A stretch of 64,000 nucleotides of DNA from Microbacterium oxydans (GTDB taxonomy: Bacteria; Actinomycetota; Actinomycetes; Actinomycetales; Microbacteriaceae): positions 3,224,001 through 3,288,000 of the forward strand of contig NZ_CP092891.1 in assembly GCF_026559675.1 (NCBI RefSeq), read 5' to 3'. Of this stretch, positions 54,744 through 64,000 are shown in pieces. Within the stretch, counting starts at the first letter, position 1. Each line of letters begins with the position of its first letter. The notes under the pieces were generated by a model. It saw only the letters and a program-made list of their open reading frames with translations. It was not told where the DNA came from and searched no databases. A program made the translations under genes and the position numbers.

Positions 54744-55622
54744 TCACCCGAGGTGCGGGGAGACGGCGGCGGCGAAGGTCTCGACGGTGCGGCGCACGAC
54801 GTTCTCCGGAGCATCCGCCCACACGTCCGCGTTGAAGATCTCGACCTCGATGTCGCGGTCGTATCCGGTGGCGATCACCGCGCGGGTGAGCGAGGCGAAG
54901 TCGATCACGCCGTCGCCCGTGTAGTGCCGCGAGAGCAGCACATCGGCCGCGAGCGGCGTCTTCCAGTCGCACACCTGATACGTGGCGATGCGGCCCTCGC
55001 GACCGGCCCGCGCGATCTGCTCGAGCACCTGCGGGTCCCACCAGATGTGGAACGTGTCGACCGCGGCGCCGACCACCTCGGGCTCGAAGTCGGCGGCGAT
55101 GTCGAGCGCCTGCCCGAGCGTCGACACGACGGCGCGGTCGGAGGCGTACATCGGGTGCAGCGGCTCGATCGCGAGCGTCACTCCGGCGGCCTTCGCGTCG
55201 GGAGCCAGCACGCCGATCGCATCGCGGACCCGCTCGCGCGCCCCGATGAGGTCGCGCGATCCCCCGGGCAGACCGCCCGCGACGAGCACGAGCACCGCGG
55301 TCGACCCCGCGGCACCGGCAGCGGCCAGCGTCGCGGTCTCCTCGATGGCGCGGCGGTTGTCGTCGAGGGCACGCTCGCGCTCCGGACCGACCGGAAGCGT
55401 GAAGAACCCGCCGCGGCAGTGCGTCGAGAAACGCAGCCCAGAGTCGCCCAGCATCCGGGCGGCGACGTCCAGGCCGACCTCGTTCACCGGCTCGCGCCAG
55501 AGGCCGATCGACCGCACGCCGGCATCCGCGGTGACCTGCAGGGCCGTCGCGAGGTCGGCGTGCTTGATGGTCGCCTGGTTGATCGACAGCCGCGGGTCGG
55601 GCGTCGGCGAGGAGGGGCTCAT
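54744..55622 (-). CDS. Sugar phosphate isomerase/epimerase-like TIM-barrel protein
   Basis: 292 residues from ATG 55622, overlapping the DUF993 stop (ATGA). AP-endonuclease 2-type barrel: SINQATIKHADLATALQVTADAGVRSIGLWRE at the start, LAIEPLHPMYASDRA, VVGAAVDTFHIWWDP, HYTGDGVIDFASLTRAV and DIEVEIFNADVW. The Glu, Asp/His and Glu residues at these positions are the metal ligands of the IolE/DTE family. It would isomerise, epimerise or eliminate a keto-sugar. Confidence 0.88.
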   Translation of the reverse strand: MSPSSPTPDPRLSINQATIKHADLATALQVTADAGVRSIGLWREPVNEVGLDVAARMLGDSGLRFSTHCRGGFFTLPVGPERERALDDNRRAIEETATLAAAGAAGSTAVLVLVAGGLPGGSRDLIGARERVRDAIGVLAPDAKAAGVTLAIEPLHPMYASDRAVVSTLGQALDIAADFEPEVVGAAVDTFHIWWDPQVLEQIARAGREGRIATYQVCDWKTPLAADVLLSRHYTGDGVIDFASLTRAVIATGYDRDIEVEIFNADVWADAPENVVRRTVETFAAAVSPHLG

Positions 55623-56896
55623 GCGTCCACTCCGTTCAGGCGCAGCATGCCGTGCCACCGTTCGCGCGCGAGGTCGGGCTGCTCCAGCGCCAGCGACGTG
55701 TTCGCCAGCTCGACGATCCGGCTCAGGTGGGGCAGGCTGCGCGCCGAGTGCAGGCCGCCGACCATCTGGAACGCGGGCTGATGCCCGTTCAACCAGGAGA
55801 GGAACGCGACACCCGTCTTGTAATAGAAGGTGGGCGCCGCGAACACCTGTCGGCTGAGCTCCTCGGTCGGACCGAGGATGCGCAGGTACGCCTCGGGGTC
55901 ACCGGCATCCAGCGCCTGGATCGCGGCCGACGCGACCGGGGTGATCGCGGCGAACGCGCCGAGCAGCGCGTCGGAGTGCGTGCGCACGCCCGCTGCGTCC
56001 CCCGAGTTGTCTCCGAGTGCACGGCCTGTGCCCGAGTGCACGGCCTGTTCACGCGAAGTACCCGTGCGCTCGGCGAGGTCCCGTGCACTCGACGAGCCAG
56101 CCGCGGCACCGCCGATCAGGGACACGTAGTTGAAGTCGTCGCCGGTGAACATGCGCACCCCCTCGGGGAGGCGCTCGCGGACCGAGATCTCGGACTCCGC
56201 GTTCAGCAGGCTCATCTTCACGCCGGCGACCTTGTCGGGGTTCTCGGCGATCACCTCGAGGAGCACGTCGGAGGCGGCCCGCCAGTCGTCGGAACCGAAG
56301 TAGCCGGCGAGCTCGGGGTCGAAGGCGGTGCCGAGCCAGTGCAGCACCACGGGCACGGTCGCGCGCGACAGCACCTCGCGGTACACGCGGCGGTAGTCCT
56401 CGGCATCCGTCGCGACACGGGCGAGGTGACGAGAGGCCATCAGCACCGGGCCGGCGCCCTGCTCCTCGGTGAAGTGCAGCTGCTCGAGGTAGGCCGCGAT
56501 CACCTGGTCGAGCGAGATGTGCGTCTCGGCGACGTGATCGGTGTTGACGCCGACGACGACGGAGCCGCCCTCCTCGCGGGCGACCTCGGCCGTGCGGGAG
56601 ATGAGCTCGCGGGTGGCCGCGGCATCCAGGCCCATGTTGCGCTGCGCGGTGTCCATGGCGTCGGCGACGCCGAGCCCCCAGGAGTAGACGTTGCGGCGGA
56701 ACGCGAGAGTCGCCTCCCAGTCGATCTCGGCCGGCTGACCGGGGGTGTTGTCGGCGTGCACCTTCGGTACGACGTGGGCGGCGGCGTAGGCGATACGGCT
56801 CCGCAGCGGGGAGGTCGGACGCGCATAGGCGCCGGAGTCGTTCAGCGCGACGTCGCCGGTCTCACCGTTCGCGCGGAGGAGTCGGAGGGTGCTCAT
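55619..56896 (-). CDS. DUF993 (aldolase-like) protein with an internal insertion
   Basis: 425 residues. Recognisable DUF993 motifs: WEATLAFRRNVYSWGLGVADAMDTAQRNMGLD, VVVGVNTDHVAETHISLDQVIAAYLEQ, VVLHWLGTAFDPELAGYFG, KVAGVKMSLLNAE (with a Lys that could form a Schiff base) and PTFYYKTGVAFLSWLNGHQ. DUF993 proteins resemble dihydrodipicolinate synthase/aldolases, but no activity is known to me. Between FNYVSLIGG and HSDALLGAFAAI there are about 35 extra residues encoded by repetitive DNA (56013-56091). It lies between a dehydrogenase and an isomerase gene, so a cleavage step in sugar breakdown is likely. Confidence 0.85.
   Translation of the reverse strand: MSTLRLLRANGETGDVALNDSGAYARPTSPLRSRIAYAAAHVVPKVHADNTPGQPAEIDWEATLAFRRNVYSWGLGVADAMDTAQRNMGLDAAATRELISRTAEVAREEGGSVVVGVNTDHVAETHISLDQVIAAYLEQLHFTEEQGAGPVLMASRHLARVATDAEDYRRVYREVLSRATVPVVLHWLGTAFDPELAGYFGSDDWRAASDVLLEVIAENPDKVAGVKMSLLNAESEISVRERLPEGVRMFTGDDFNYVSLIGGAAAGSSSARDLAERTGTSREQAVHSGTGRALGDNSGDAAGVRTHSDALLGAFAAITPVASAAIQALDAGDPEAYLRILGPTEELSRQVFAAPTFYYKTGVAFLSWLNGHQPAFQMVGGLHSARSLPHLSRIVELANTSLALEQPDLARERWHGMLRLNGVDA
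56013..56091. repeat. Direct and inverted CGAGTGCAC repeats inside the DUF993 gene
   Basis: CCGAGTGCACGGCCTGT occurs at 56013-56029 and again at 56032-56048 (period 19). The inverse GTGCACTCG is at 56083-56091, with a variant GTGCGCTCGG at 56064-56073. Together they can fold into hairpins and encode the extra residues of the DUF993 protein in frame. Suggests a small palindromic element inserted into the gene. Confidence 0.75.
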
Positions 56897-56904
56897 CGTG
56901 CGCC

Positions 56905-58068
56905 TCAGTCCAGGGCCAGCGGCTCGAGTGCGACCTTGCGGCCCTCGGCGCTCGACGTCAGCCCGGCCTCGGCGAACTGCACGCCCCGGGCGCCGGCGAG
57001 GAGGTCGAACGGGTAGTCGGTGCCCTCGACGTAGGACACCAGGTACTCCTCCCACTGCTGGCGGAAGCCGTTGAGGAACACGTCGTTGGTCGGCACCTTC
57101 TGCCAGTCCGCGTCGTAGTCGCGGGTGTCTTCGAGGTCGGGGTTCCACACCGGCTTCGGGGTGGCGTTGCGGGGCTGGATCTTGGCGCCGAACAGGCCGA
57201 CCACCGCGGAGCCGTGCGTGCCGTCCACCTGGAACTCCACGAGCTCGTCGCGGTTGACGCGCACCGTCCACGAGGAGTTGATCTCGGCGATCACGCCGCC
57301 CTCGATCTCGAAGATGCCGTACGCGGCGTCCTCGGCGGTGGCGGTGTAGTGCTCGCCCTTCTCGTCCCAGCGGTCGGCGATGTGCACGGCCGCCTGGGCG
57401 TAGACGCTCTTGACCTCGCCGAAAAGGTTCTCGAGCACGTAGTTCCAGTGCGGGAACATGTCGGTGATGATGCCGCCGCCGTCTTCCGTGCGGTAGTTCC
57501 AGCTCGGGCGCTGTGCGGGCTGCCAGTCGCCCTCGAAGACCCAGTAGCCGAACTCGCCGCGCACCGAGAGGATGCGGCCGAAGAAGCCGGAGTCGATCAG
57601 TCGCTTGAGCTTCTGCAGACCCGGGAGGTAGAGCTTGTCGTGCACGACGCCGGTCTTGACGCCGGCCTCCTGGGCGAGACGCGCGAGCTCGAGCGCCTCG
57701 TCGAGCGACTCGGCGGTGGGCTTCTCCGTGTAGATCGCCTTGCCGGCCGCGATGGCCTTGCGGATGGCGGTGGCCCGGGCCTTGGTCACCAGGAAGTCGG
57801 CGTAGATCTCCCACTGCGGGTCGGCGAGGGCGGCATCGAGGTCGGTCGTCCAGTCCTCGATCCCGTGCTTCGCGGCCAGTTCGGCGAGCTTGGCCTCGCT
57901 GCGCCCGACGAGGATCGGCTTCACGGTGATGCGGGAGCCGTCGGGGAGCTCGATGCCGCCCTCCTCGCGGATCGCGAGGATCGAGCGCACCAGGTGCTGC
58001 CGGTATCCCATGCGCCCGGAGACGCCGTTCATGATGATCCCGATCTCGCGGGTGGTCGGCTGTGCCAT
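56905..58068 (-). CDS. Gfo/Idh/MocA-family oxidoreductase
   Basis: 387 residues. Rossmann start EIGIIMNGVSGRMGYRQHLVRS is an atypical variant of the GxGxxG loop. Then KAIYTEKPTAESLDEALELA, with the EKP motif, TGVVHDKLYLPGLQKL and TDMFPHWNYVLENLFG with a candidate catalytic His. NAD(P)-dependent dehydrogenase acting on a sugar or sugar derivative. First gene of the operon; a perfect LacI-type operator lies 66 nt upstream. Confidence 0.92.
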   Translation of the reverse strand: MAQPTTREIGIIMNGVSGRMGYRQHLVRSILAIREEGGIELPDGSRITVKPILVGRSEAKLAELAAKHGIEDWTTDLDAALADPQWEIYADFLVTKARATAIRKAIAAGKAIYTEKPTAESLDEALELARLAQEAGVKTGVVHDKLYLPGLQKLKRLIDSGFFGRILSVRGEFGYWVFEGDWQPAQRPSWNYRTEDGGGIITDMFPHWNYVLENLFGEVKSVYAQAAVHIADRWDEKGEHYTATAEDAAYGIFEIEGGVIAEINSSWTVRVNRDELVEFQVDGTHGSAVVGLFGAKIQPRNATPKPVWNPDLEDTRDYDADWQKVPTNDVFLNGFRQQWEEYLVSYVEGTDYPFDLLAGARGVQFAEAGLTSSAEGRKVALEPLALD

Positions 58069-58133
58069 GGTGTTCCGTTTCTCTCGCGGGAAGCTGTCCG
58101 CGCTCCATGTGTCCGGCAGGCCGGACCTCGAGT

Positions 58134-58147
58134 GGAAAGCGCTTTCC
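58134..58147. promoter_or_regulatory. LacI/GalR-type operator GGAAAGCGCTTTCC
   Basis: Perfect 14-bp palindrome with a central CG, the classic operator for LacI-family repressors. It is upstream of the Gfo/Idh gene and is most likely bound by the LacI regulator encoded in the same operon (53588-54658). Confidence 0.85.
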
Positions 58148-58258
58148 GTGATCTTGCCACGAGACACCATCCGCTCGCAACCACCGCTCGCCCGCGCCCC
58201 GGCGCCCCCGGCGCCCGAGCGCAGCCGCGGGTATGAGGCCAGCCGGTCGAGACCCGGT

Positions 58259-59323
58259 TCAGCGCACGGCGGTGCTGGCGCGCTCGACGAGGGCGGTCGG
58301 GACGACCCCAGACCCCTCGGCCTCCGGCGCACCCTCGATGGCGCCGACCAGTGCGGACACCGCGCGATGGGCGAGCGCGGTGAAGTCCTGGCGGATCGTG
58401 GTCAGCGGGGGGCGGTAGTTCGCGGCGTCGGGCACGTCGTCGAAACCGATCACGCCGACGTCCTCCGGCACACGGCGGCCGGCATCGGCGAGCGCGCGCA
58501 GCAACCCCAGCGCCATCTGGTCGTTGGCGCAGAAGACGGCGGATGCGTCAGCCAGCACTCCCCCGGCGGTGAATCCGGAATCGGCGCTCCAGTCCCCCCG
58601 GACGACGACGGGCGGACGGATGCCGGCGGCCGCGAGGGCCTCACGCCAACCCCGCTCCCGCTCGGCGGCGGCGAAGGAGTCGGCCGGACCGGCGAGGTGG
58701 TGCACGGTCGTGTGGCCGAGTGCGAGGAGCCGCTCCGTGGCCGCGGCCGCACCGCCGGCGTGGTCGCTGTGCACCGAGGTGAATCCGGCATCGGTCGGCG
58801 CATCCACCACGACCAGGCGCAGCCCCGGCGGCGTCTCGGTCCCGGGGACGAGCGCCGACGCCTCGTTCAGCACGATCGCGCCGTCGACCTCCTGCTCCGC
58901 GAGTCGCTCGAAGGCCTCGGCGACGCCGTCGGTCGCCGTGACCAGCGTGAGGGCGTATCCGCGTTCGGCGGCGGCCTCGGCCGTGGCCTGCAGCATCCGG
59001 GAGTTCCCGACCGTGGCGAGAGTGGTGACGACGAGTCCGATCGTCTGGGAGCGGCCGGTACGCAGGGCCCGGGCCGCACGATGCGGGCGGTAGCCGAGCT
59101 CGGTCATCGCGGCCTCGACACGGGCTCGGGTGTCGGGGTCGACCCGCGGGCTGTCGTTCACGACGCGCGACACGGTCTGCCCCGAGACCCCCGCACGAGC
59201 GGCGACCATGGCCATCGACACGCGCCCGGATGCCGGACGGCGACGGCCGGACATCGACCCCTCGCCCTTGTCGCGTTCGCTCTCGGCCACGCTCCTCCTC
59301 CGTCCGCCGCCCCGGTTGCTCAT
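58259..59323 (-). CDS. LacI-family repressor of the gal operon
   Basis: 354 residues from ATG 59323; ATG 59254 (MSGRRRPASGRV) would give 331 residues and has GAGGGG just upstream, so the start is uncertain. HTH: VSMAMVAARAGVSGQTVSRVVNDSPRVDPDT. Effector domain: TIGLVVTTLATVGNSRMLQA, VVVDAPTDAGFTSV and IGFDDVPDAANYRPPLTTIRQDF. Divergent from galT, with two operators of the form TGTTnACGTnAnCA between. Typical of Gal-type repressors that respond to galactose or a galactoside. Confidence 0.92.
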   Translation of the reverse strand: MSNRGGGRRRSVAESERDKGEGSMSGRRRPASGRVSMAMVAARAGVSGQTVSRVVNDSPRVDPDTRARVEAAMTELGYRPHRAARALRTGRSQTIGLVVTTLATVGNSRMLQATAEAAAERGYALTLVTATDGVAEAFERLAEQEVDGAIVLNEASALVPGTETPPGLRLVVVDAPTDAGFTSVHSDHAGGAAAATERLLALGHTTVHHLAGPADSFAAAERERGWREALAAAGIRPPVVVRGDWSADSGFTAGGVLADASAVFCANDQMALGLLRALADAGRRVPEDVGVIGFDDVPDAANYRPPLTTIRQDFTALAHRAVSALVGAIEGAPEAEGSGVVPTALVERASTAVR

Positions 59324-59352
59324 CGCGCGTGATCCCGGAGCCACTTTCTCCG

Positions 59353-59397
59353 TGTTGACGTTATCACGGCACTGTGCGTACCATGTTTACGTGAACA
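59353..59397 (+). promoter_or_regulatory. galT promoter with two LacI-type operators
   Basis: -35 TTGACG (59355-59360) and -10 TACCAT (59379-59384), spacing 18, place the start of transcription on the GTG of galT. Operator 1 TGTTGACGTTATCA (59353-59366) covers the -35; operator 2 TGTTTACGTGAACA (59384-59397) covers the start site and first codons. Centres are 31 bp apart, three helical turns. Both fit TGTTnACGTnAnCA. Confidence 0.75.
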
Positions 59398-60589
59398 CGA
59401 ACGATCTCCCCGAGCTGCGCTCCGAGCCCCTGGGCGCCGGCGTCGTCCGACGCGCCACCACCCTCGCCGACGGCCGCGACCTGATCTACTACGACGATCC
59501 CGGCACCGCACTCGGAGCCGAGCGCGCCGTCGACGCCCGTACCCTCGATCCCCGACCCGAGACGGCCACGATGCGCCTCGATGTGCTCACCGGGGACTGG
59601 ATCACCGTCGCCGCCAACCGCCAGAACCGCGTCATGATGCCCAGCGCCGACGCCGACCCGCTGGCGCCGCAGACACCGGGCAACCCCTCCGAGGTGCCGT
59701 CGCGCTACGACGTCGCGGTCTTCGAGAACCGCTCCCCCGCGTTCGGCCCTGCGCTCGCCGAGGCCGTGGGCACCGCGCCGCAGGCGGCGAACGCCCCGCG
59801 TGGCCTCGACGACCTGGCCGTCCTCGGCCTCGGCCGCACCCGCACCTCGGTCGGACGCTGCGAGGTCGTGTGCTTCAGCCCCGAGCACTCGGGATCGTTC
59901 GGCACGCAGTCCGTGACCCGCGCGCGCACCGTGATCGAGGCGTGGGCCGACCGCACGGCCGCGATCTCGCAGCTGCCGGGGATCGAGCAGATCTTCCCGT
60001 TCGAGAACCGCGGCGAGGCGATCGGCGTCACCCTCCCGCACCCGCACGGCCAGATCTACGCGTACCCGTACGTGACCCCGCGCACCACCCGCCTGCTGGA
60101 GTCGATCGACCGGACCGCACCCGACCTGTTCCAGCGCATCCTGGAGTCGGAGCAGGCATCCGAGCGCGTCGTGTTCCGCGGCGAGCACTGGACCGCCTTC
60201 GTGCCCTTCGCCGCTCGCTGGCCGCTCGAGGTGCACCTGATGCCGCACCGCCACGTCCCCGACTTCGCCGAGACCACCGAGGCCGAGCGAGACGAGCTCG
60301 CGCCGCTGTACCTGCGGCTGCTCCGGGGCGTCGACGCCCTCTACGACTCCCCGACCCCGTACATCGCCGCCTGGCACCAGGCGCCCGTGCACATCGGCCG
60401 CGACACCGTCCGCCTGCACCTGCAGCTGACGAGTCCGCGCCGCGCCGCCGACAAGCTGAAGTTCCTGGCCGGCTCCGAGGCCGCGATGTGGGCGTGGGCC
60501 GCCGAGGTGCCGCCGGAGCTGGGCGCCGCGCGCCTCCGCGAGGCGATCGAACGCGCGTCGCAGGACCCGACCGCCGAAGGAGCCTCCGC

Positions 60590-60593
<4 letters not shown>
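59391..60593 (+). CDS. galT: Galactose-1-phosphate uridylyltransferase
   Basis: 400 residues, GTG start. GDWITVAANRQNR, CEVVCFSPEHSGSF and the catalytic HPHGQ in TLPHPHGQIYAYPY, followed by EVHLMPHRHVPDF and IAAWHQAPVHIGRD. Transfers UMP from UDP-glucose to galactose-1-P. No ribosome binding site; the promoter geometry implies a leaderless mRNA. First gene of galTKE; the stop overlaps galK (ATGA). Confidence 0.95.
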
Positions 60594-61783
<1,190 letters not shown>

Positions 61784-61829
61784 CAGAATGAAGGGTCGAG
61801 CCGCCATCGCCGCGGCAGGAGAGGAACGC

Positions 61830-62810
61830 ATGTCCTGGATCGTCACCGGCGGCGCCGGCTACATCGGCGCCCACGTCGTCCGCGCGCTCGCGGATGCCGG
61901 GCTCACTCCCGTCGTGCTCGACGACCTCTCCAGCGGCGTGCCGTCGTTCGTCCCCGAGGGCGTGCCGTTCGTGCAGGGCAGCATCCTCGACCGCGCCCTC
62001 GCCGAGAAGACGCTCCGCGACCACGACGCCGACGGCGTCATCCACGTCGCCGGGTACAAGTACGCCGGTGTCTCGGTGCAGCGCCCCCTGCACACGTATG
62101 CGCAGAACGTCGAGGGCACCCGGATCATCCTCGAGGCGATGGAGGCCGCCGGGGTCTCGAACATCGTCTTCTCGTCGTCGGCCGCGGTGTTCGGCACCCC
62201 CGATGTCGCCCTCGTGGTCGAGGACACCGCCAAGAAGCCCGCCAGCCCCTACGGCGAATCGAAGCTCATCGGCGAGTGGCTGCTGCGCGATCAGGCCATC
62301 GCGACCGCCGAGTCGGAGCGTCCGCTGCGCCACACCTCGCTGCGCTACTTCAACGTGGTGGGCTCGGCCGACCCGACGGTGTACGACGTCAGCCCGCACA
62401 ACCTCTTCCCGATCGTCTTCGAGGCGCTCATCGCGGGCAGGACCCCGAAGATCTTCGGCGACGACTACGCCACCGAAGACGGCACGAACGTGCGCGACTA
62501 CGTGCACGTGGGCGACATCGCCGCCGCTCACGTCGCCGCGGCGCAGCGCCTCGCCGGCGGCCAGCCGATCGAGGCCGCCTACAACCTCGGCTCCGGCGAC
62601 GGACTCAGCGTGAAGCAGATCATGGATGCCGTCGCCCGCGTCACCGGCATCGACTTCACACCCGAGATCGGACCGCGCCGCCCCGGCGACCCCGACCGCA
62701 TCGTCGCGACCGGCGAGCTCGCGGCCCGCGATCTCGACTGGACCATGCGCTACACGGTGGACGAGATGGTGCGCACGGGGTGGGAGGCGCGGCAGGCCGC
62801 GCAGTCGTAG
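61830..62810 (+). CDS. galE: UDP-glucose 4-epimerase
   Basis: 326 residues from ATG 61830 (AGGAGAGGAACGC upstream). NAD loop TGGAGYIGAHVV, catalytic Tyr-x3-Lys in SPYGESKLIGEWLL, Ser-containing FSSSAAVFG and DYVHVGDIAAAHV. Extended SDR enzyme interconverting UDP-glucose and UDP-galactose, closing the Leloir pathway. Confidence 0.95.
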   Translation: MSWIVTGGAGYIGAHVVRALADAGLTPVVLDDLSSGVPSFVPEGVPFVQGSILDRALAEKTLRDHDADGVIHVAGYKYAGVSVQRPLHTYAQNVEGTRIILEAMEAAGVSNIVFSSSAAVFGTPDVALVVEDTAKKPASPYGESKLIGEWLLRDQAIATAESERPLRHTSLRYFNVVGSADPTVYDVSPHNLFPIVFEALIAGRTPKIFGDDYATEDGTNVRDYVHVGDIAAAHVAAAQRLAGGQPIEAAYNLGSGDGLSVKQIMDAVARVTGIDFTPEIGPRRPGDPDRIVATGELAARDLDWTMRYTVDEMVRTGWEARQAAQS

Positions 62811-62813
62811 TCG

Positions 62814-64000
62814 TCAGAGGTCGCGGGCGCGGATCGGGTAGAGCCAGAAGCAGAGCCACGCGAGCGCGGTGAAGCAGAGCGGCACCACGGCGAGCATCAG
62901 GCGGATGGCGCCGTCGACGCCGTCCGGCTGGGCGTCCTCCAGCGTCGCGTCGAAGCCGGACGACGTCAGCACCACCGCGGCGACGATCGCCTGCAGCACC
63001 ACGGAGCCGCGCACCACGAAGCCGTTCACACCGAAGTACGCCCCTTCCCGGCGGTGCCCGGTGCGCACGGCATCCTCGTCGATGATCTGCGCGAGCATCA
63101 CCTCGAGCAGCTGCAGCAGACCGCCCACGCCCACACCGACCGCCACACCGACCAGGGCCGCGCCCAGCACATCCGCCGGCGCGAGGTACCCGAGCACCGC
63201 GACGCCGAACACGGCCACGCTCCACAGCACGGCCGTGCGTGGGGAGGTGCGACGCACGACCGCGCTCCAGAGCACGATCGAGGGGATCGCGGTGACGAAG
63301 ATGGCCCCGAGCAGGAGGCTGCCCTGTCCCTCGGGGGCATGCAGCGAGTACCGCACGTAGAACGGGATGGCCGCGAGGATCACGGCGATCGAGGTCTGCA
63401 CGAACAGCGAGCCGAGCACGTACGGCACGAAGGCGCGGTTGCGGAACGTGTACTTCAGCTGGTCGCCCCAGCGCATGGCCTCCGACGCCGCCTCGGGCAC
63501 GCGGCGCTCGATCATGCCGCCGAAGAACGACCAGACGAGCAGCACCAGGCACACGCCCCCGAGCACCAGCGCCATGCCGGGCCAGCCGAGCGCGCTGTAG
63601 AGGGCGGGCGCGCCGGCCGTGCCCAGCACCATGCCGAGGATCGCGAAGATCTGTCGCGGCACGTTGCCGCGGGCGCGCTCCTCCGTGGTGCGGAAGATCT
63701 CCGGGAACAGCGCGGAGATGTTCAGCACCACGACCACGAACGCGATGTCGTACACGGCCACGACGACGAGGAACCAGACGATGAGGCCGGCGACCGGCAG
63801 CTCGGGCGGCATCCAGACCAGCGCGAACGCCACGACGAGCGGCACGATGCCCAGGCCGATCCACGGGATGCGTCGACCCCACGGGGTGCGCAGCCGGTCG
63901 GAGAGCGCGCCGACCACGGGGTTCAGCAGCGCGTTCAGGATGCCGTGGGCGATCATCGCCACCGCCACCCAGCCGGCCGGCACCGCGAGGTGCGAGACGT
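62814..64000 (-). CDS. MFS transporter, GPH/sugar:cation symporter-like (5' end outside window)
   Basis: At least 395 residues; the N-terminus lies beyond the window. It begins inside TM1-2, with NPVVGALSDRLRTPWGRRIPWI, the D-R-x-R-x-x-x-GRR-type loop of GPH (MelB-like) carriers, and later PEIFRTTEERARGN and IIDEDAVRTGHRREGAYFGVNGFV, typical of this group. About ten hydrophobic segments are visible. Convergent with galE, its stop 3 nt from the galE stop. It may import a galactoside, but the gene belongs to a different transcription unit. Confidence 0.85.
   Translation of the reverse strand, partial: VSHLAVPAGWVAVAMIAHGILNALLNPVVGALSDRLRTPWGRRIPWIGLGIVPLVVAFALVWMPPELPVAGLIVWFLVVVAVYDIAFVVVVLNISALFPEIFRTTEERARGNVPRQIFAILGMVLGTAGAPALYSALGWPGMALVLGGVCLVLLVWSFFGGMIERRVPEAASEAMRWGDQLKYTFRNRAFVPYVLGSLFVQTSIAVILAAIPFYVRYSLHAPEGQGSLLLGAIFVTAIPSIVLWSAVVRRTSPRTAVLWSVAVFGVAVLGYLAPADVLGAALVGVAVGVGVGGLLQLLEVMLAQIIDEDAVRTGHRREGAYFGVNGFVVRGSVVLQAIVAAVVLTSSGFDATLEDAQPDGVDGAIRLMLAVVPLCFTALAWLCFWLYPIRARDL

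Noticed and set aside
56897..58180. Extension of the DUF993 frame through the Gfo/Idh gene
   Set aside because: The extension is Arg/Pro-rich out-of-frame translation of the Gfo/Idh gene; DUF993 homology starts at MSTLRLLRANGE.

Overview
The window is a 64 kb piece of a high-GC actinobacterial chromosome. Very GC-rich coding DNA, frequent GTG starts, ATGA/GTGA-coupled genes, several probably leaderless mRNAs, LacI-type operators with a central CG, and cydABDC, clpC and Leloir genes of actinobacterial type all point to Microbacteriaceae, most likely Microbacterium. That genus call is an inference from style; there is no rRNA or other marker here. One tRNA gene, tRNA-Ser(CGA), is present. I see no phage, insertion sequence, CRISPR array or plasmid function.

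Layout. 1-2924: end of an operon with an adenylation enzyme, a TmpA/TmpL-like membrane flavoprotein and a crotonase. 2996-4555: a CcdA-like/DsbA-like thiol redox pair. About 4550-14140: an accessory island with AT-rich intergenic regions. It holds a family-2 glycosyltransferase, an exosortase-like protease/transpeptidase, a small LAxTG surface peptide, a UDP-GlcNAc 2-epimerase, a surface protein whose signal peptide is frameshifted by a 7-bp tandem duplication, and five GntR-family regulator genes, one a tandem GntR-GntR fusion. A motif close to CATCTAATATTT recurs in its intergenic regions. 14201-21461: PhzF-like isomerase, a MacAB-type exporter with adaptor and lipoprotein, a divergent two-component system, a small membrane protein and the tRNA. 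21513-23447: MetE-like and oxygenase-like genes flanking a DtxR-like box.

23472-29822: a LacI-controlled sugar-acid locus (fructuronate reductase, L-idonate/L-gulonate-type 5-dehydrogenase, MHS transporter, mannonate dehydratase) that together would turn L-gulonate or L-idonate-type acids into 2-keto-3-deoxygluconate. 29842-36349: the cydABDC operon for cytochrome bd oxidase, led by a cysteine-containing winged-helix regulator. 36450-42431: RadA, SseB-like protein, membrane-anchored protein, N-acetylglutamate synthase and ClpC. 42556-44920: three DUF2975-type membrane proteins with a small HTH regulator behind an inverted-repeat operator. 45032-52416: dicarboxylate-type symporter, Na+/H+ antiporter, LLM flavin monooxygenase, a small protein, prephenate dehydratase and phosphoglucomutase. 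52485-58068: an uncharacterised sugar pathway (Gfo/Idh/MocA dehydrogenase, DUF993 aldolase-like protein, TIM-barrel isomerase, LacI regulator, glycerate kinase). 58259-62810: LacI repressor and divergent galTKE, with two matching operators at the galT promoter. The window ends inside an MFS/GPH-type transporter.

The best candidates for undescribed biology are the exosortase/glycosyltransferase/multi-GntR island with its possibly phase-variable surface protein, and the operon that appears to be a split bacterial version of fungal TmpL.
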